Below are positions 23,192-31,149 of a stretch of 38,385 nucleotides of DNA, piece by piece; position 1 is the first letter of the stretch; every line of letters starts with the position of its first letter. The notes beneath the pieces were generated by a model. It was not told where the DNA came from, did not search any database, and saw only the letters and a list, made by a program, of their open reading frames with translations. Where the stretch lies: NCBI GenBank assembly GCA_964649845.1, contig CAZYSS010000007.1, positions 1 through 38,385 on the forward strand, in the 5' to 3' direction. Source of the stretch: RGIG3102 sp964649845. Its GTDB lineage: Bacteria > Bacillota > Clostridia > Oscillospirales > Ruminococcaceae. Made by a program: the position numbers and the translations under genes.

Positions 23192-23854
23192 TTATTTGTC
23201 TTTTTCAATTTCTGAATAAAGGAATTCTATGGCATCAGACAGATAGCCTATCTGGTCTATAAGTCCCTCTTCTACAGCCTGTGTGCCGTTGACCACCGTA
23301 CCCACATCCATAACAAGCTGACCGGTATTCATCATCAGCTGGGTAAAACGCTGCTGTGAGATGCTGCTGTTGGCTGCAACAAAGCCTGTTATCCTGTCCT
23401 GTATTGCTTTCAGGTAATCCATAGTCTGGCTTACACCCAGCACAGTGCCGCTGTGGCGTACAGGATGAATTGTCATTGTGGCTGTGGGCACTATGAATGA
23501 GCGGTCTGCAGAAACCGCCAGAGGTATACCTATGGAATGTCCGCCCCCCAGCACAAGACTGGCTGTAGGTTTGGTCATGCCGCATATAAGTTCTGACAAA
23601 GCCAGTCCTGCCTCCACATCACCGCCTACTGTGTTCAGTATTACCAGCAGTCCTTTTATTTCCGGGTCTTCCTCCACCCGTATCAGCTGGGGTATAACGT
23701 GTTCATATTTGGTGGTTTTCATAGACCCGCCTGCATCGGAATGACCCTCTACCTGACCTATAATCGTAAGGCAATGTATAGGGTGCCTGCCCTTGGTTTT
23801 TTCCACTATACCATCTTTTTCATGACCGTTTATATTATTATCTTCCCTGTCCAT
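23192..23854 (-). CDS. tepA: ClpP-class serine protease, TepA-like
   Basis: A 220-residue ClpP/crotonase-fold protease. The substrate-side segment LLVILNTVGGDVEAGLALSELI is followed by the nucleophile elbow LGGGHSIGIPLA (Ser107) and the catalytic-histidine region TIHPVRHSG (His130 or His134). Length and motifs match the TepA (translocation-enhancing protein) branch, which in Bacillus lies next to spoIIIE, as it does here near ftsK. The role is protein export or spore-related quality control; evidence is limited even in Bacillus. GGAGGG precedes ATG 23854. It is the first gene of the run tepA-uppP-ftsK-ygiQ-MBL, divergent from rex. Confidence 0.88.
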   Translation of the reverse strand: MDREDNNINGHEKDGIVEKTKGRHPIHCLTIIGQVEGHSDAGGSMKTTKYEHVIPQLIRVEEDPEIKGLLVILNTVGGDVEAGLALSELICGMTKPTASLVLGGGHSIGIPLAVSADRSFIVPTATMTIHPVRHSGTVLGVSQTMDYLKAIQDRITGFVAANSSISQQRFTQLMMNTGQLVMDVGTVVNGTQAVEEGLIDQIGYLSDAIEFLYSEIEKDK

Positions 23855-23895
23855 AACAGCCCTCCTGTGTTTTTTTACAGTGTTGGCTTTTAATG

Positions 23896-23923
23896 AATAT
23901 ATATTCGCGAAAATCTTTGTCTA
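23896..23923 (-). promoter_or_regulatory. Possible promoter of the tepA run
   Basis: On the minus strand TAGACA (23923-23918) and TATATT (23901-23896) are 16 bp apart. It lies a few bases from the divergent rex -35 box, so the two promoters would be close neighbours. Confidence 0.4.
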
Positions 23924-23927
23924 AAAA

Positions 23928-23972
23928 TTGACAAACCGCCAAAATGTAGTATAATTGTTATATTAATAACAT
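23928..23972 (+). promoter_or_regulatory. rex promoter with Rex-type operator
   Basis: TTGACA (23928-23933) and TATAAT (23950-23955) are 16 bp apart. Right after the -10, TTGTTA-TATTAA-TAACAT (23955-23972) matches the known clostridial Rex operator TTGTTA-N6-TAACAA in 11 of 12 fixed positions. It covers the expected transcription start, so Rex should repress itself when NAD+/NADH is high. Confidence 0.8.
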
Positions 23973-23993
23973 TTAGAGAAAGGCGGTACTTGT

Positions 23994-24641
23994 ATGTCTC
24001 ATCTTAAAGCATCTTTACCGGTAATCCGTCGTTTACCAAGATATTACAGATATATCACTGACCTGAAAAACAATGGCACAACCCGTATATCATCCAGCCA
24101 GCTGGCCAATATTATGGGTTCTACACCAAGCCAGGTGCGTCAGGACTTCAACTGCTTCGGCGGTTTTGGTCAGCAGGGCGTTGGCTATTCTGTGGAACTT
24201 CTCCACAGCGAAATTGAAAAACTGTTATTCCCTGAAAACAAGCTGCGCGCTGTTCTACTGGGTGCAGGTAATCTGGGTATCACAATTGCAAACTTTGTTA
24301 TCAAAGAAAATACAGGTGTTGAACTGATTGCAGTTTTTGACAATGACAAAGCCATTATCGGCAACAAGCTGTTTGGTCTGGAAATTCTTTCAATCGACAA
24401 TTTTGTTGAATACTGCCAGAAAGAGCATGTGGATATTATCATTGCCTGTACAGACAAAGCTGCAGCAGAAGACCTGGCCCCACAGGTTATCAAAAGCGGC
24501 GTAAAGGGCATCTGGAACTATTCACACTTTGATTTCAGCGTATATGATGACAGCCTGATAGTTGAAAACGTGCATCTGCGCGACAATCTGATGGCACTTT
24601 CCTACAGAATTACACATAAAGACGACAAACCACAGGAATAA
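23994..24641 (+). CDS. rex: Redox-sensing transcriptional repressor Rex
   Basis: A 215-residue NADH-sensing regulator. Residues 1-80 hold the winged helix (RLPRYYRYITDLKNNG, SSQLANIMGSTPSQVRQDFNCFGGFGQQGVGYSVELL). The Rossmann domain follows with the GAGNLGITIANF nucleotide loop and a C-terminal domain-swap helix. When NADH rises Rex leaves its operators, opening fermentation and NADH-disposal genes. AAAGGCGG precedes ATG 23994. A good Rex operator overlaps its own promoter, indicating autoregulation. The thymidine kinase gene follows after three bases and is probably co-transcribed. No other strong Rex site was noticed in this window. Confidence 0.95.
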   Translation: MSHLKASLPVIRRLPRYYRYITDLKNNGTTRISSSQLANIMGSTPSQVRQDFNCFGGFGQQGVGYSVELLHSEIEKLLFPENKLRAVLLGAGNLGITIANFVIKENTGVELIAVFDNDKAIIGNKLFGLEILSIDNFVEYCQKEHVDIIIACTDKAAAEDLAPQVIKSGVKGIWNYSHFDFSVYDDSLIVENVHLRDNLMALSYRITHKDDKPQE

Positions 24642-24644
24642 AAA

Positions 24645-25232
24645 ATGGCTAAACTTTATTTCAAATACGGCGCTATGAACAGCGGCAAATCAACTGTCCT
24701 GCTTCAGTCTGCCCACAATTACGAAGAGCGCGGTATGCGCACAGTAATTATGAAACCAATGATAGACACCAAAGGTGCTGACAGTGTTGTCAGCAGACTG
24801 GGTGTGTCCAGACAGGTGAATTATCTGGTTGGCGCCGCTGACAGTATAAAAAATATAATTGAACAGGATATTGCCGAAAAAGGCAAGTTGCATTGCATAT
24901 TCGTGGATGAATGCCAGTTTCTGTCCGTTCCACAGACAGAAGAATTATTCTGGCTTGCTGTAAGCATGGATATCCCTGTAATTTGCTACGGGCTGCGAAC
25001 AGACTTCCTCACCAACGGTTTTGCGGCATCCAGCAGACTATTGGAGCTGGCCCACAGCATTGAGGAACTGAAAACCATATGCCGTTGCGGCAAAAAAGCT
25101 ATGTTCAACGCCAGAAAGATAAATGGCAGCTTTGTATTTGAAGGCGCGCAGGTGGCAATAGACAACGAAAACAACGTTGAATACGAATCCCTGTGCCCTG
25201 TGTGTTATCTGCAGGAAAAGAACAAAGTATGA
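24645..25232 (+). CDS. tdk: Thymidine kinase (type II)
   Basis: A 195-residue cytosolic salvage enzyme that phosphorylates thymidine with ATP. The P-loop YGAMNSGKST (about residues 6-15) is unmistakable; VDECQFL is the Walker B-like motif; YGLRTDF follows; the zinc site is formed by CRCGKK and CPVC near the C-terminus, replacing the more usual C-x-H/C end. AGGA lies upstream of ATG 24645, only three bases after the rex stop, so the gene is probably driven by the Rex-controlled promoter. It ends at a strong terminator. Why salvage would be tied to redox state is unclear; simple read-through is the plain explanation. Confidence 0.93.
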   Translation: MAKLYFKYGAMNSGKSTVLLQSAHNYEERGMRTVIMKPMIDTKGADSVVSRLGVSRQVNYLVGAADSIKNIIEQDIAEKGKLHCIFVDECQFLSVPQTEELFWLAVSMDIPVICYGLRTDFLTNGFAASSRLLELAHSIEELKTICRCGKKAMFNARKINGSFVFEGAQVAIDNENNVEYESLCPVCYLQEKNKV

Positions 25233-25260
25233 TTTTGTTCACAAACCAATATTGACAGTA

Positions 25261-25294
25261 AAAACCATTGACTTCCGTCAATGGTTTTTGTTTT
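25261..25294 (+). terminator. Terminator of rex-tdk
   Basis: AAAACCATTGAC (25261-25272) pairs with GTCAATGGTTTT (25277-25288) around TTCC, followed by TGTTTTT. Confidence 0.92.
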
Positions 25295-25520
25295 TGGGTA
25301 AACACGCAGTAACAGCTAAAGCAAGCGCGGCGTCGAAATGGCAAAACCAGGGGGTGGTTGTTTCACCGACAGTTAATATATCTACTCTCCCCTTGCGCGA
25401 TTCCAGCAGAAAATCAATTTTTTTCATTATTCACGGAATCCATTTTATTCCAAAACCGCAGGGGTGAACTGTGTTCGCTCGTTTGCAGGACGTCCGGGAT
25501 GCTATCTCATTCACTCCCAA
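25295..25520. other. Gene-free stretch with possible repeat debris
   Basis: No gene with a binding site or family motif is seen. From about 25440 a GC-richer block (GCAGGGGTGAACTGTGTTCG, then GACGTCCGG) differs from the surrounding AT-rich spacers and is reminiscent of dispersed gut-clostridial repeats. I cannot assign it further. Confidence 0.35.
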
Positions 25521-25525
25521 CAAAA

Positions 25526-25549
25526 AAGACTACCCGGATGGGTAGTCTT
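25526..25549 (-). terminator. Terminator of the distal Na/Pi-PhoU gene (copy 1)
   Basis: AAGACTACCC (25526-25535) pairs with GGGTAGTCTT (25540-25549) around GGAT; on the minus strand TTTT follows. The same hairpin with near-identical flanks occurs at 27398-27421. Confidence 0.9.
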
Positions 25550-25566
25550 CGATAATTGGAAACAAA

Positions 25567-27201
25567 TTATTTTTCCGGGTACATTCTTGCAAATTCTTCT
25601 GCAATATTCAGCAGATGGTCGCCGATACGCTCAAAGTCTGTAAGCAGTTCTGCATAGATAATGCTGGCTTCCGGCGAACATGAAGTTGTCTTCATTCTGT
25701 CCATCTGCGCATTACGGTAATCATCTGTCAGATCATCGATATATCCCTCTGCTCTGGCTACACTTTCCAGCAGTTGTCCGGCTTCGTGTTGTTTATCGCC
25801 TGTCAGCAGGTTCATAGCATTCACAGATGTATCTTTCATCATTTGTATCTCGCTCATAGCTCTTTCAGAGAAAGCTATATCCTGATTTACAATAAACTTC
25901 ACATAACCTGCAAAATTCATGGCATGGTCGCCTATACGTTCTATATTGCTTACTATACGGTAATATCCGCTGATGATCTCACTGTCTCGAAGAGGCATTT
26001 TGTTGCTGATTACGCCTGAAATATAATGGGAAATCTCCCGATTCAACCTGTCAAGGGTGTCTTCGTTGGAACGTATCTCTGCCTCGTATTCAACAGTTCT
26101 TTTCAGAAGTGAATCAAAGCTGAGAGACATATTGCGCAAAGCAATATCATACATATAATTGATTTCTTCAGCTATAAGTGAAATTGCAATAGCACTGCTA
26201 CCCACATTATAGCCTGCAACAGTTTTGGCTCTTTCAGCAATAGATGGTCTTGCCTGCCGTTGCTCTTTGTCTTTGATTATTATATTAGCCATATCCACCA
26301 GCCATTTTGCAAACGGGAACAGCAGCACAGTGGTTACGATTTTGAAAATAACATGGGCATTGGCAATCTGCACCGAAACAGAATTTGGGAACATTTTTTC
26401 CACCAGACCTACAAACGGGAATATCTGGCAGCCTGCCACAAACACAACAGTACCTATAACATTGAACAGCAGATGGATAACCGCTACTCTTTTTGCATTG
26501 GTGCTGGTACCTATGGAAGCAATAGCTGCTGTAATGCAAGTGCCTATGGTAGCACCAAACATTACATAAATGCCGCTGTCAAGGGTGATAAGACCTGCCA
26601 GGGCCAGGCTTTCCAGTATGCCTACCGTAGCAGAAGATGACTGGATAACAGCAGTGAACAGTGTACCTACCCGGACACCGATAAGAGGATTTCTGAAAGT
26701 AGTTATAAGGTGAATAAAGGCTTCTGAATCACGCAGACCGGCCATAGCACCGCTCATCATATTCATACCCAGAAACAGAATACCCAGACCAATAATTATG
26801 TTGCCTATCTGGTTGGTTTTTTCATTTTTGGTAAACATTATCATACAGGAACCTACAAACACTATGGCAGGGGCCAATTCACCAATGCCTACAGCCAGAA
26901 GTACGCCGTTCATAGTGGCACCGATATTGGCACCCATAATGATACCCACCGTCTGGGACAGCGACATCAGCCCGGAGTTCACAAATCCTACCAGCATAAC
27001 CGTTGTAGCGGAAGAAGACTGTATAAGTGCAGTGATTATAGTACCTATGATTACACCCATAAATGTGCTGGAAGTCAGCTTTTCCAGCAGCTTTTTCATT
27101 TTTTCACCGGCAGCAGCCTCAAGGCCATCACTCATCATATGCATACCGAACAAAAACATACCAAGACCACCGCAAAGTGACAGAAAATCAGAAAGAGTCA
27201 T
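25567..27201 (-). CDS. Na/Pi cotransporter family protein with PhoU-like C-terminus (copy 1)
   Basis: A 544-residue membrane protein. The N-terminal 310 residues hold two inverted Na_Pi_cotrans repeats, each with the QSSSAT signature (IQSSSATTVMLVGFVNSGLM and IQSSSATVGILESLALAGLI), in about nine hydrophobic helices. The C-terminal 200 residues are a helical PhoU-like regulatory domain (ISGYYRIVSNIERIGDHAMNFA, YAELLTDFERIGDHLLNIAEE). It probably imports or exports phosphate driven by sodium, with PhoU-type feedback or metal binding. Its neighbour upstream (27439-29070) is a close paralogue. The start is ATG 27201 with AAGGGGG upstream. Confidence 0.93.
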   Translation of the reverse strand: MTLSDFLSLCGGLGMFLFGMHMMSDGLEAAAGEKMKKLLEKLTSSTFMGVIIGTIITALIQSSSATTVMLVGFVNSGLMSLSQTVGIIMGANIGATMNGVLLAVGIGELAPAIVFVGSCMIMFTKNEKTNQIGNIIIGLGILFLGMNMMSGAMAGLRDSEAFIHLITTFRNPLIGVRVGTLFTAVIQSSSATVGILESLALAGLITLDSGIYVMFGATIGTCITAAIASIGTSTNAKRVAVIHLLFNVIGTVVFVAGCQIFPFVGLVEKMFPNSVSVQIANAHVIFKIVTTVLLFPFAKWLVDMANIIIKDKEQRQARPSIAERAKTVAGYNVGSSAIAISLIAEEINYMYDIALRNMSLSFDSLLKRTVEYEAEIRSNEDTLDRLNREISHYISGVISNKMPLRDSEIISGYYRIVSNIERIGDHAMNFAGYVKFIVNQDIAFSERAMSEIQMMKDTSVNAMNLLTGDKQHEAGQLLESVARAEGYIDDLTDDYRNAQMDRMKTTSCSPEASIIYAELLTDFERIGDHLLNIAEEFARMYPEK

Positions 27202-27397
27202 AATGTCCCCCTTTTAAATAACATAACCGACCGATAAGCTATCAGTCTGTGTTATAATAAATAATTATTTATCTAAATATATCATAACACAGCGAAATGG
27301 CTTTGTCTTGCATTTTTGGCATTTTTGTAAAATATGTGTAAAAATTAGATGTGTTTTATGTAAAATTGCTGATAACAAAAATATGATACAAACAAAA
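27202..27397. other. Spacer between Na/Pi-PhoU paralogues
   Basis: AT-rich and gene-free. TGTGTTAT and ATAACACA form an inverted repeat bracketing an AT-rich core at about 27253-27293, which could be a regulator site for copy 1. No clear promoter hexamers are seen. Confidence 0.35.
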
Positions 27398-27421
27398 AAG
27401 ACTACCCGGATGGGTAGTCTT
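27398..27421 (-). terminator. Terminator of the proximal Na/Pi-PhoU gene (copy 2)
   Basis: AAGACTACCC (27398-27407) pairs with GGGTAGTCTT (27412-27421) around GGAT, identical to the hairpin after copy 1. Confidence 0.9.
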
Positions 27422-27438
27422 CTATAATCGGAAATAAA

Positions 27439-29070
27439 CTATTTTGCAGGGTACATTCTTGCAAATTCTTCTGCGATGTTCAGCAGGTGGTCGCCAATAC
27501 GTTCAAAGTCTGTCAGCATTTCTGCGTATACTACGCTGGCTTCAGGTGAACATGTAGTTGTTTTCATTCTGTCCATCTGTGCATTTCTGTAGTTGTCTGT
27601 GATATCGTCGATTTCCTGTTCTGCTCTTGCAACGCTTGTCAGCATTGTGGCCGCATCATCACGTCTGTCACCTTCCAGCAGAGACATTGCATCAAGTGAA
27701 ACTCTCTTCATTTCAACAACTTCAGTCTGTGCCCTGTCAGAAAGTCTTTCGTTTCTGGAAAGGAAGAATTTTGTATAGTCAGCAAAGTTTGTAGCGTGGT
27801 CACCTATACGTTCGATGTTACCAACAATTCTGAAGTAACCGCTGATTACATCACTGTCACCATCAGAGATGTGATGGAGAACGTCAGAGATATACTGGGA
27901 AACTTCTGAATTCAGTCTATCCAGTTCATCTTCATTCTTTTCAATTTCTTCATCGTATTCTGAAGTATTGCCAATAACAGCATCAAATGCGAGAGCAACG
28001 TTCTTTTTAGCAATGTCATACATATAGTTAACTTCTTCTCTGATAAGGGAGATTGCAATAGCAGAAGTACCCATATGGTAACCTGTGACTGTTTTTGCTC
28101 TGTCAGAAATGGATGGACGTTTTTCTGGAACAGGCTCGTCCTTGATAACCCATTTTGAAAATTCAACCAGCTTGTTTGCGAATGGGAAGAGCATAATTGT
28201 TGTGATTACTTTAAACACCAGGAAGGCATTTGCAATCTGTTTTGCAGGTTCATCCGGGAACATATTCATAAAGAATTCTACATAAGGAACAAACTGCAGT
28301 GCTATTACAAATACCACTGTACCTATGATATTAAATGCAAGGTGGATAATTGTAACACGTTTTGCATTGGCATTTGTGCCGATAGAAGCAAGAACTGCTG
28401 TAACACAAGTACCGATAGCAAAACCGAACATTACATAGATACCATTGTCCAGAGTTACAAGACCCGCCAGAGCAAGTGCCTGCAGGATACCGATGGATGC
28501 AGATGAGGACTGGATAATAGCTGTAAACAGTGTACCAACAACAACACCCAGAATAGGGTTGCGCAGGGATGTCATCAGATTGATGAAAGCCTGGTTGTCA
28601 CGCATGCCGTGCATAGCATCGCTCATCATGTTCATACCGAGGAACAGAACACCAAGACCTGCAAGAATCAGGCCAATATCCTGTTTTTTCTGGTCTTTCA
28701 GGAACATAATCATTGCAACACCTGCAAAAGCCAGAAGTGGAGCAACGTCACCGATACCTACAGAAAGCAGGATACCTGTTGCTGTTGTACCGATATTGGC
28801 ACCCATGATAACACCAACTGTGTTCTGAAGTGCCATAAGGCCGGAGTTTACAAAGCCAACCAGCATAACTGTTGTGGCAGAGGAGGACTGGATGATAGCT
28901 GTGATGATTGTACCAACCAGAACACCTTTAAAAGTGCTGGATGTAAGTTTTTCGAGAATCTGCTTCATTCTTTCACCGGCTGCAGCTTCCAGACCGTCAC
29001 TCATCATATGCATACCATAGAGGAACAGAGCAAGACCGCCACAGAGAGAAAGTACGCTTTCCATACTCAT
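27439..29070 (-). CDS. Na/Pi cotransporter family protein with PhoU-like C-terminus (copy 2)
   Basis: A 543-residue paralogue of the downstream gene, with the same layout: two QSSSAT/QSSSAS repeats (IQSSSATTVMLVGFVNSGLM and IQSSSASIGILQALALAGLV) in the membrane half and a PhoU-like helical half ending FERIGDHLLNIAEEFARMYP. The two proteins agree over almost their entire length, closely so at both ends. AAGGAG lies ten bases before ATG 29070, and the YtvI-like gene stops 14 bases upstream, so those two are co-transcribed. Having two tandem copies may give different sodium or phosphate affinity, or dosage; the sequence alone does not say which. Confidence 0.93.
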   Translation of the reverse strand: MSMESVLSLCGGLALFLYGMHMMSDGLEAAAGERMKQILEKLTSSTFKGVLVGTIITAIIQSSSATTVMLVGFVNSGLMALQNTVGVIMGANIGTTATGILLSVGIGDVAPLLAFAGVAMIMFLKDQKKQDIGLILAGLGVLFLGMNMMSDAMHGMRDNQAFINLMTSLRNPILGVVVGTLFTAIIQSSSASIGILQALALAGLVTLDNGIYVMFGFAIGTCVTAVLASIGTNANAKRVTIIHLAFNIIGTVVFVIALQFVPYVEFFMNMFPDEPAKQIANAFLVFKVITTIMLFPFANKLVEFSKWVIKDEPVPEKRPSISDRAKTVTGYHMGTSAIAISLIREEVNYMYDIAKKNVALAFDAVIGNTSEYDEEIEKNEDELDRLNSEVSQYISDVLHHISDGDSDVISGYFRIVGNIERIGDHATNFADYTKFFLSRNERLSDRAQTEVVEMKRVSLDAMSLLEGDRRDDAATMLTSVARAEQEIDDITDNYRNAQMDRMKTTTCSPEASVVYAEMLTDFERIGDHLLNIAEEFARMYPAK

Positions 29071-29084
29071 AAGAAATTTTCTCC

Positions 29085-30158
29085 TTATTTAAAAAGTTTG
29101 ATTTTGTCAGAGTCGTTCAGCTGTTTGAGGATAACCAATCCTATAGGGAAACCAAACAAGCCTACAATACCCATGACTTTTGTGCCGAGGAACATAGCCA
29201 TAAGTGTTGCAACAGGGTGGAGTCCCACCTGTTCGCCAACAATTTTTGGCTCAATTGTGTTTCTGACAATAGTAACTATCAGATACAGGGCAAGCATACC
29301 AATACCAAAAGGTATTTTACCTAAAATAATGGCTATGATACCCCAAGGAACAATGATACCACCGGTTCCCACCGCCGGAAGTATGTCAAAAACAGCTATA
29401 AGCAGAGCTATAAGTGCCGGGTGTTTTACTCTCAACAGCCACAACCCCAGAGCAATTTCACAGAATGTTATTCCCAGAATAAGAGAGTATGATTTGATAT
29501 ACTGCACCAAAGCTGTTTTGGCATAGTTTTCCGCATCATACAGAATGGATATCTGTTTTGTGCTCAGCTGTTTGGCAATAAAGTATGTGATGTTGTAATA
29601 GTCTACTGAAACAAAGAAAGACGCTATAATTGTAATAAGTGTTTTGATAAACAGCCCCGGTATCCGTGTGATGCCGCCTGAGATTTTGGACAGCATAGAT
29701 ACAGAAACAGATGAAATTGCAGAGCCCAGACGTGAAAGCAGGTCATTGATATAATCTTCCATCGTAGCTGTGATACCCGGATCTATATTGGCCAGGAACC
29801 GCTGAATCTGATGCAGTACATCAGATACAACAGGTGCAACTTCATTTTCATAATAGCCTGGCAGGATTACAAACAGATTGCGTATCAGCAAAAACAGCTG
29901 AACGCCAATCAATGACACCACAGCACCCACACTGATGTAGAACAATGCCACTGTCAGAATAGCTGCCACGTTGCGTTTGATTTTAAACCAGACATTTATC
30001 GCGTTTACCAGTGGTTTAAGGCCGAACGCCACCACAAAGGCGATTACAAACGGAGTAAGGTATTCCCATGAATATTTGACTGCCAGAACAGCCAGTACGA
30101 GAAGGATTCCGTAGTAACCAAAATCAATCAGAAAGTTTTTCTTTTTTTCGTAAGACAT
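29085..30158 (-). CDS. AI-2E family transporter (YtvI-like)
   Basis: A 357-residue polytopic membrane protein with about eight hydrophobic helices. The C-terminal half carries the family signature region: VQYIKSYSLILGITFCEIALGLWLL, LLIAVFDILPAVGTGGIIVPWG and RNTIEPKIVGEQVGLHPVATL. The PerM/YtvI/TqsA family is loosely called the AI-2 exporter family; some members are Na+(Li+)/H+ antiporters and YtvI is linked to sporulation in Bacillus. Substrate here unknown. ATG 30158 has AGGTAGG at about 12 nt. It is the first gene of a three-gene run with the two Na/Pi proteins, which hints at sodium-coupled physiology (inference). Confidence 0.88.
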   Translation of the reverse strand: MSYEKKKNFLIDFGYYGILLVLAVLAVKYSWEYLTPFVIAFVVAFGLKPLVNAINVWFKIKRNVAAILTVALFYISVGAVVSLIGVQLFLLIRNLFVILPGYYENEVAPVVSDVLHQIQRFLANIDPGITATMEDYINDLLSRLGSAISSVSVSMLSKISGGITRIPGLFIKTLITIIASFFVSVDYYNITYFIAKQLSTKQISILYDAENYAKTALVQYIKSYSLILGITFCEIALGLWLLRVKHPALIALLIAVFDILPAVGTGGIIVPWGIIAIILGKIPFGIGMLALYLIVTIVRNTIEPKIVGEQVGLHPVATLMAMFLGTKVMGIVGLFGFPIGLVILKQLNDSDKIKLFK

Positions 30159-30474
30159 AATTTCACATACCTACCTAGTATATATTTTAATATATTTGTA
30201 CAATAGTCACAAGTGTAAAAAATGCATAAATAAACGTAAAATTTATGTAAAATTTCACTACACATTTACTATAAAATATGATTATTTGATTAATAAATAT
30301 AAAATCGGATTTTACTTTGCTATATTTAATATATTTCCTTGTTTATTTTACCATATTATAACTTGTTTTGAAACATCTGTTTTAAATAAATTTCTATTTA
30401 TTTTTTGCTTTTCATATGTTACAATTAACCCAACAGAACACTTTTTTAAATAAAGTGTAATACGGAGGTTAATT
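30159..30474. other. Divergent AT-rich spacer between YtvI-like gene and sdaAB
   Basis: No gene is supported; an 85-codon open frame at 30196-30453 is low-complexity and has no ribosome binding site. Promoters for both flanking genes must lie here, but I see no convincing -35/-10 pair. Confidence 0.5.
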
Positions 30475-31146
30475 ATGAATATCAGTCTTTTGGATGTTGT
30501 GGGTCCAGTTATGATAGGACCGTCCTCATCTCATACAGCAGGTGCAGCCAAACTGGCAAAGACAGCAAGACTTATATACGATAAAGATTTCAAAAAGGTT
30601 CGTTTTGGTCTGGGTGGTTCCTTTGCCAGCACTTATCGCGGCCATTTCACAGACTATGCTCTGGTTGCCGGTGCACTGGGTATGAGCGAAGATGACGAAA
30701 ACCTTGGTCATAGCTTTGAAATTGCCAAAGAAAAAGGCGTGGAATTTGAATTCTACCCTACAGAAATTCCATCCAACTATGAAAACACAGCCAGAATCAC
30801 ATTCTATACAGAAGACGGCAGTGAGTTTTTTGTGGAAGGCGCTTCCCTGGGCGGCGGCAGAATTCTGGTGACAAACATCAATGGCCTCGCCTGTGAACTG
30901 AACGCCACAATGCCTACAGTTATCGTACAGCAGCAGGACGTAAAGGGTGTTGTAAGTGATGTTTCCACAATACTTGCTTTCAACAATATCAATATCGGTG
31001 TTATGAAAGTAAGCCGTACAAGCCGTGGTGACAAAGCATTCTGTGTTATTGAATGTGACGATATTATTCCTGAAAATGTTATTGAAGAACTGCGTCAGGT
31101 AAACAATGTTATAAGCGTTGTAGTAGTAAATATCAAGGGAGAATAA
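30475..31146 (+). CDS. sdaAB: L-serine dehydratase, beta subunit
   Basis: A 223-residue subunit of the anaerobic iron-sulfur L-serine ammonia-lyase (serine to pyruvate and ammonia). The start MNISLLDVVGPVMIGPSSSHTAGA is typical; the C-terminal 75 residues form an ACT domain (PTVIVQQQDVKGVVSDVSTILAFNNINI), which likely binds serine or another amino acid for control. GGAGG lies upstream of ATG 30475. The alpha subunit gene starts three bases after the stop, so both are made from one message. Cytosolic and oxygen-sensitive as a complex. Confidence 0.95.
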   Translation: MNISLLDVVGPVMIGPSSSHTAGAAKLAKTARLIYDKDFKKVRFGLGGSFASTYRGHFTDYALVAGALGMSEDDENLGHSFEIAKEKGVEFEFYPTEIPSNYENTARITFYTEDGSEFFVEGASLGGGRILVTNINGLACELNATMPTVIVQQQDVKGVVSDVSTILAFNNINIGVMKVSRTSRGDKAFCVIECDDIIPENVIEELRQVNNVISVVVVNIKGE

Positions 31147-31149
31147 GCT

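Noticed and set aside
25295..25520. Possible small genes after tdk
   Set aside because: Several short frames overlap here, but none has a good binding site or recognisable protein.
28609..29526. 305-codon plus-strand frame across the Na/Pi and YtvI-like genes
   Set aside because: Antisense to two well-conserved membrane proteins and spans their boundary; no binding site or recognisable domain.
30196..30453. 85-codon frame in the sdaAB upstream spacer
   Set aside because: Low-complexity Phe/Tyr/Ile/Lys product of AT-rich DNA, without a ribosome binding site or homology pattern.
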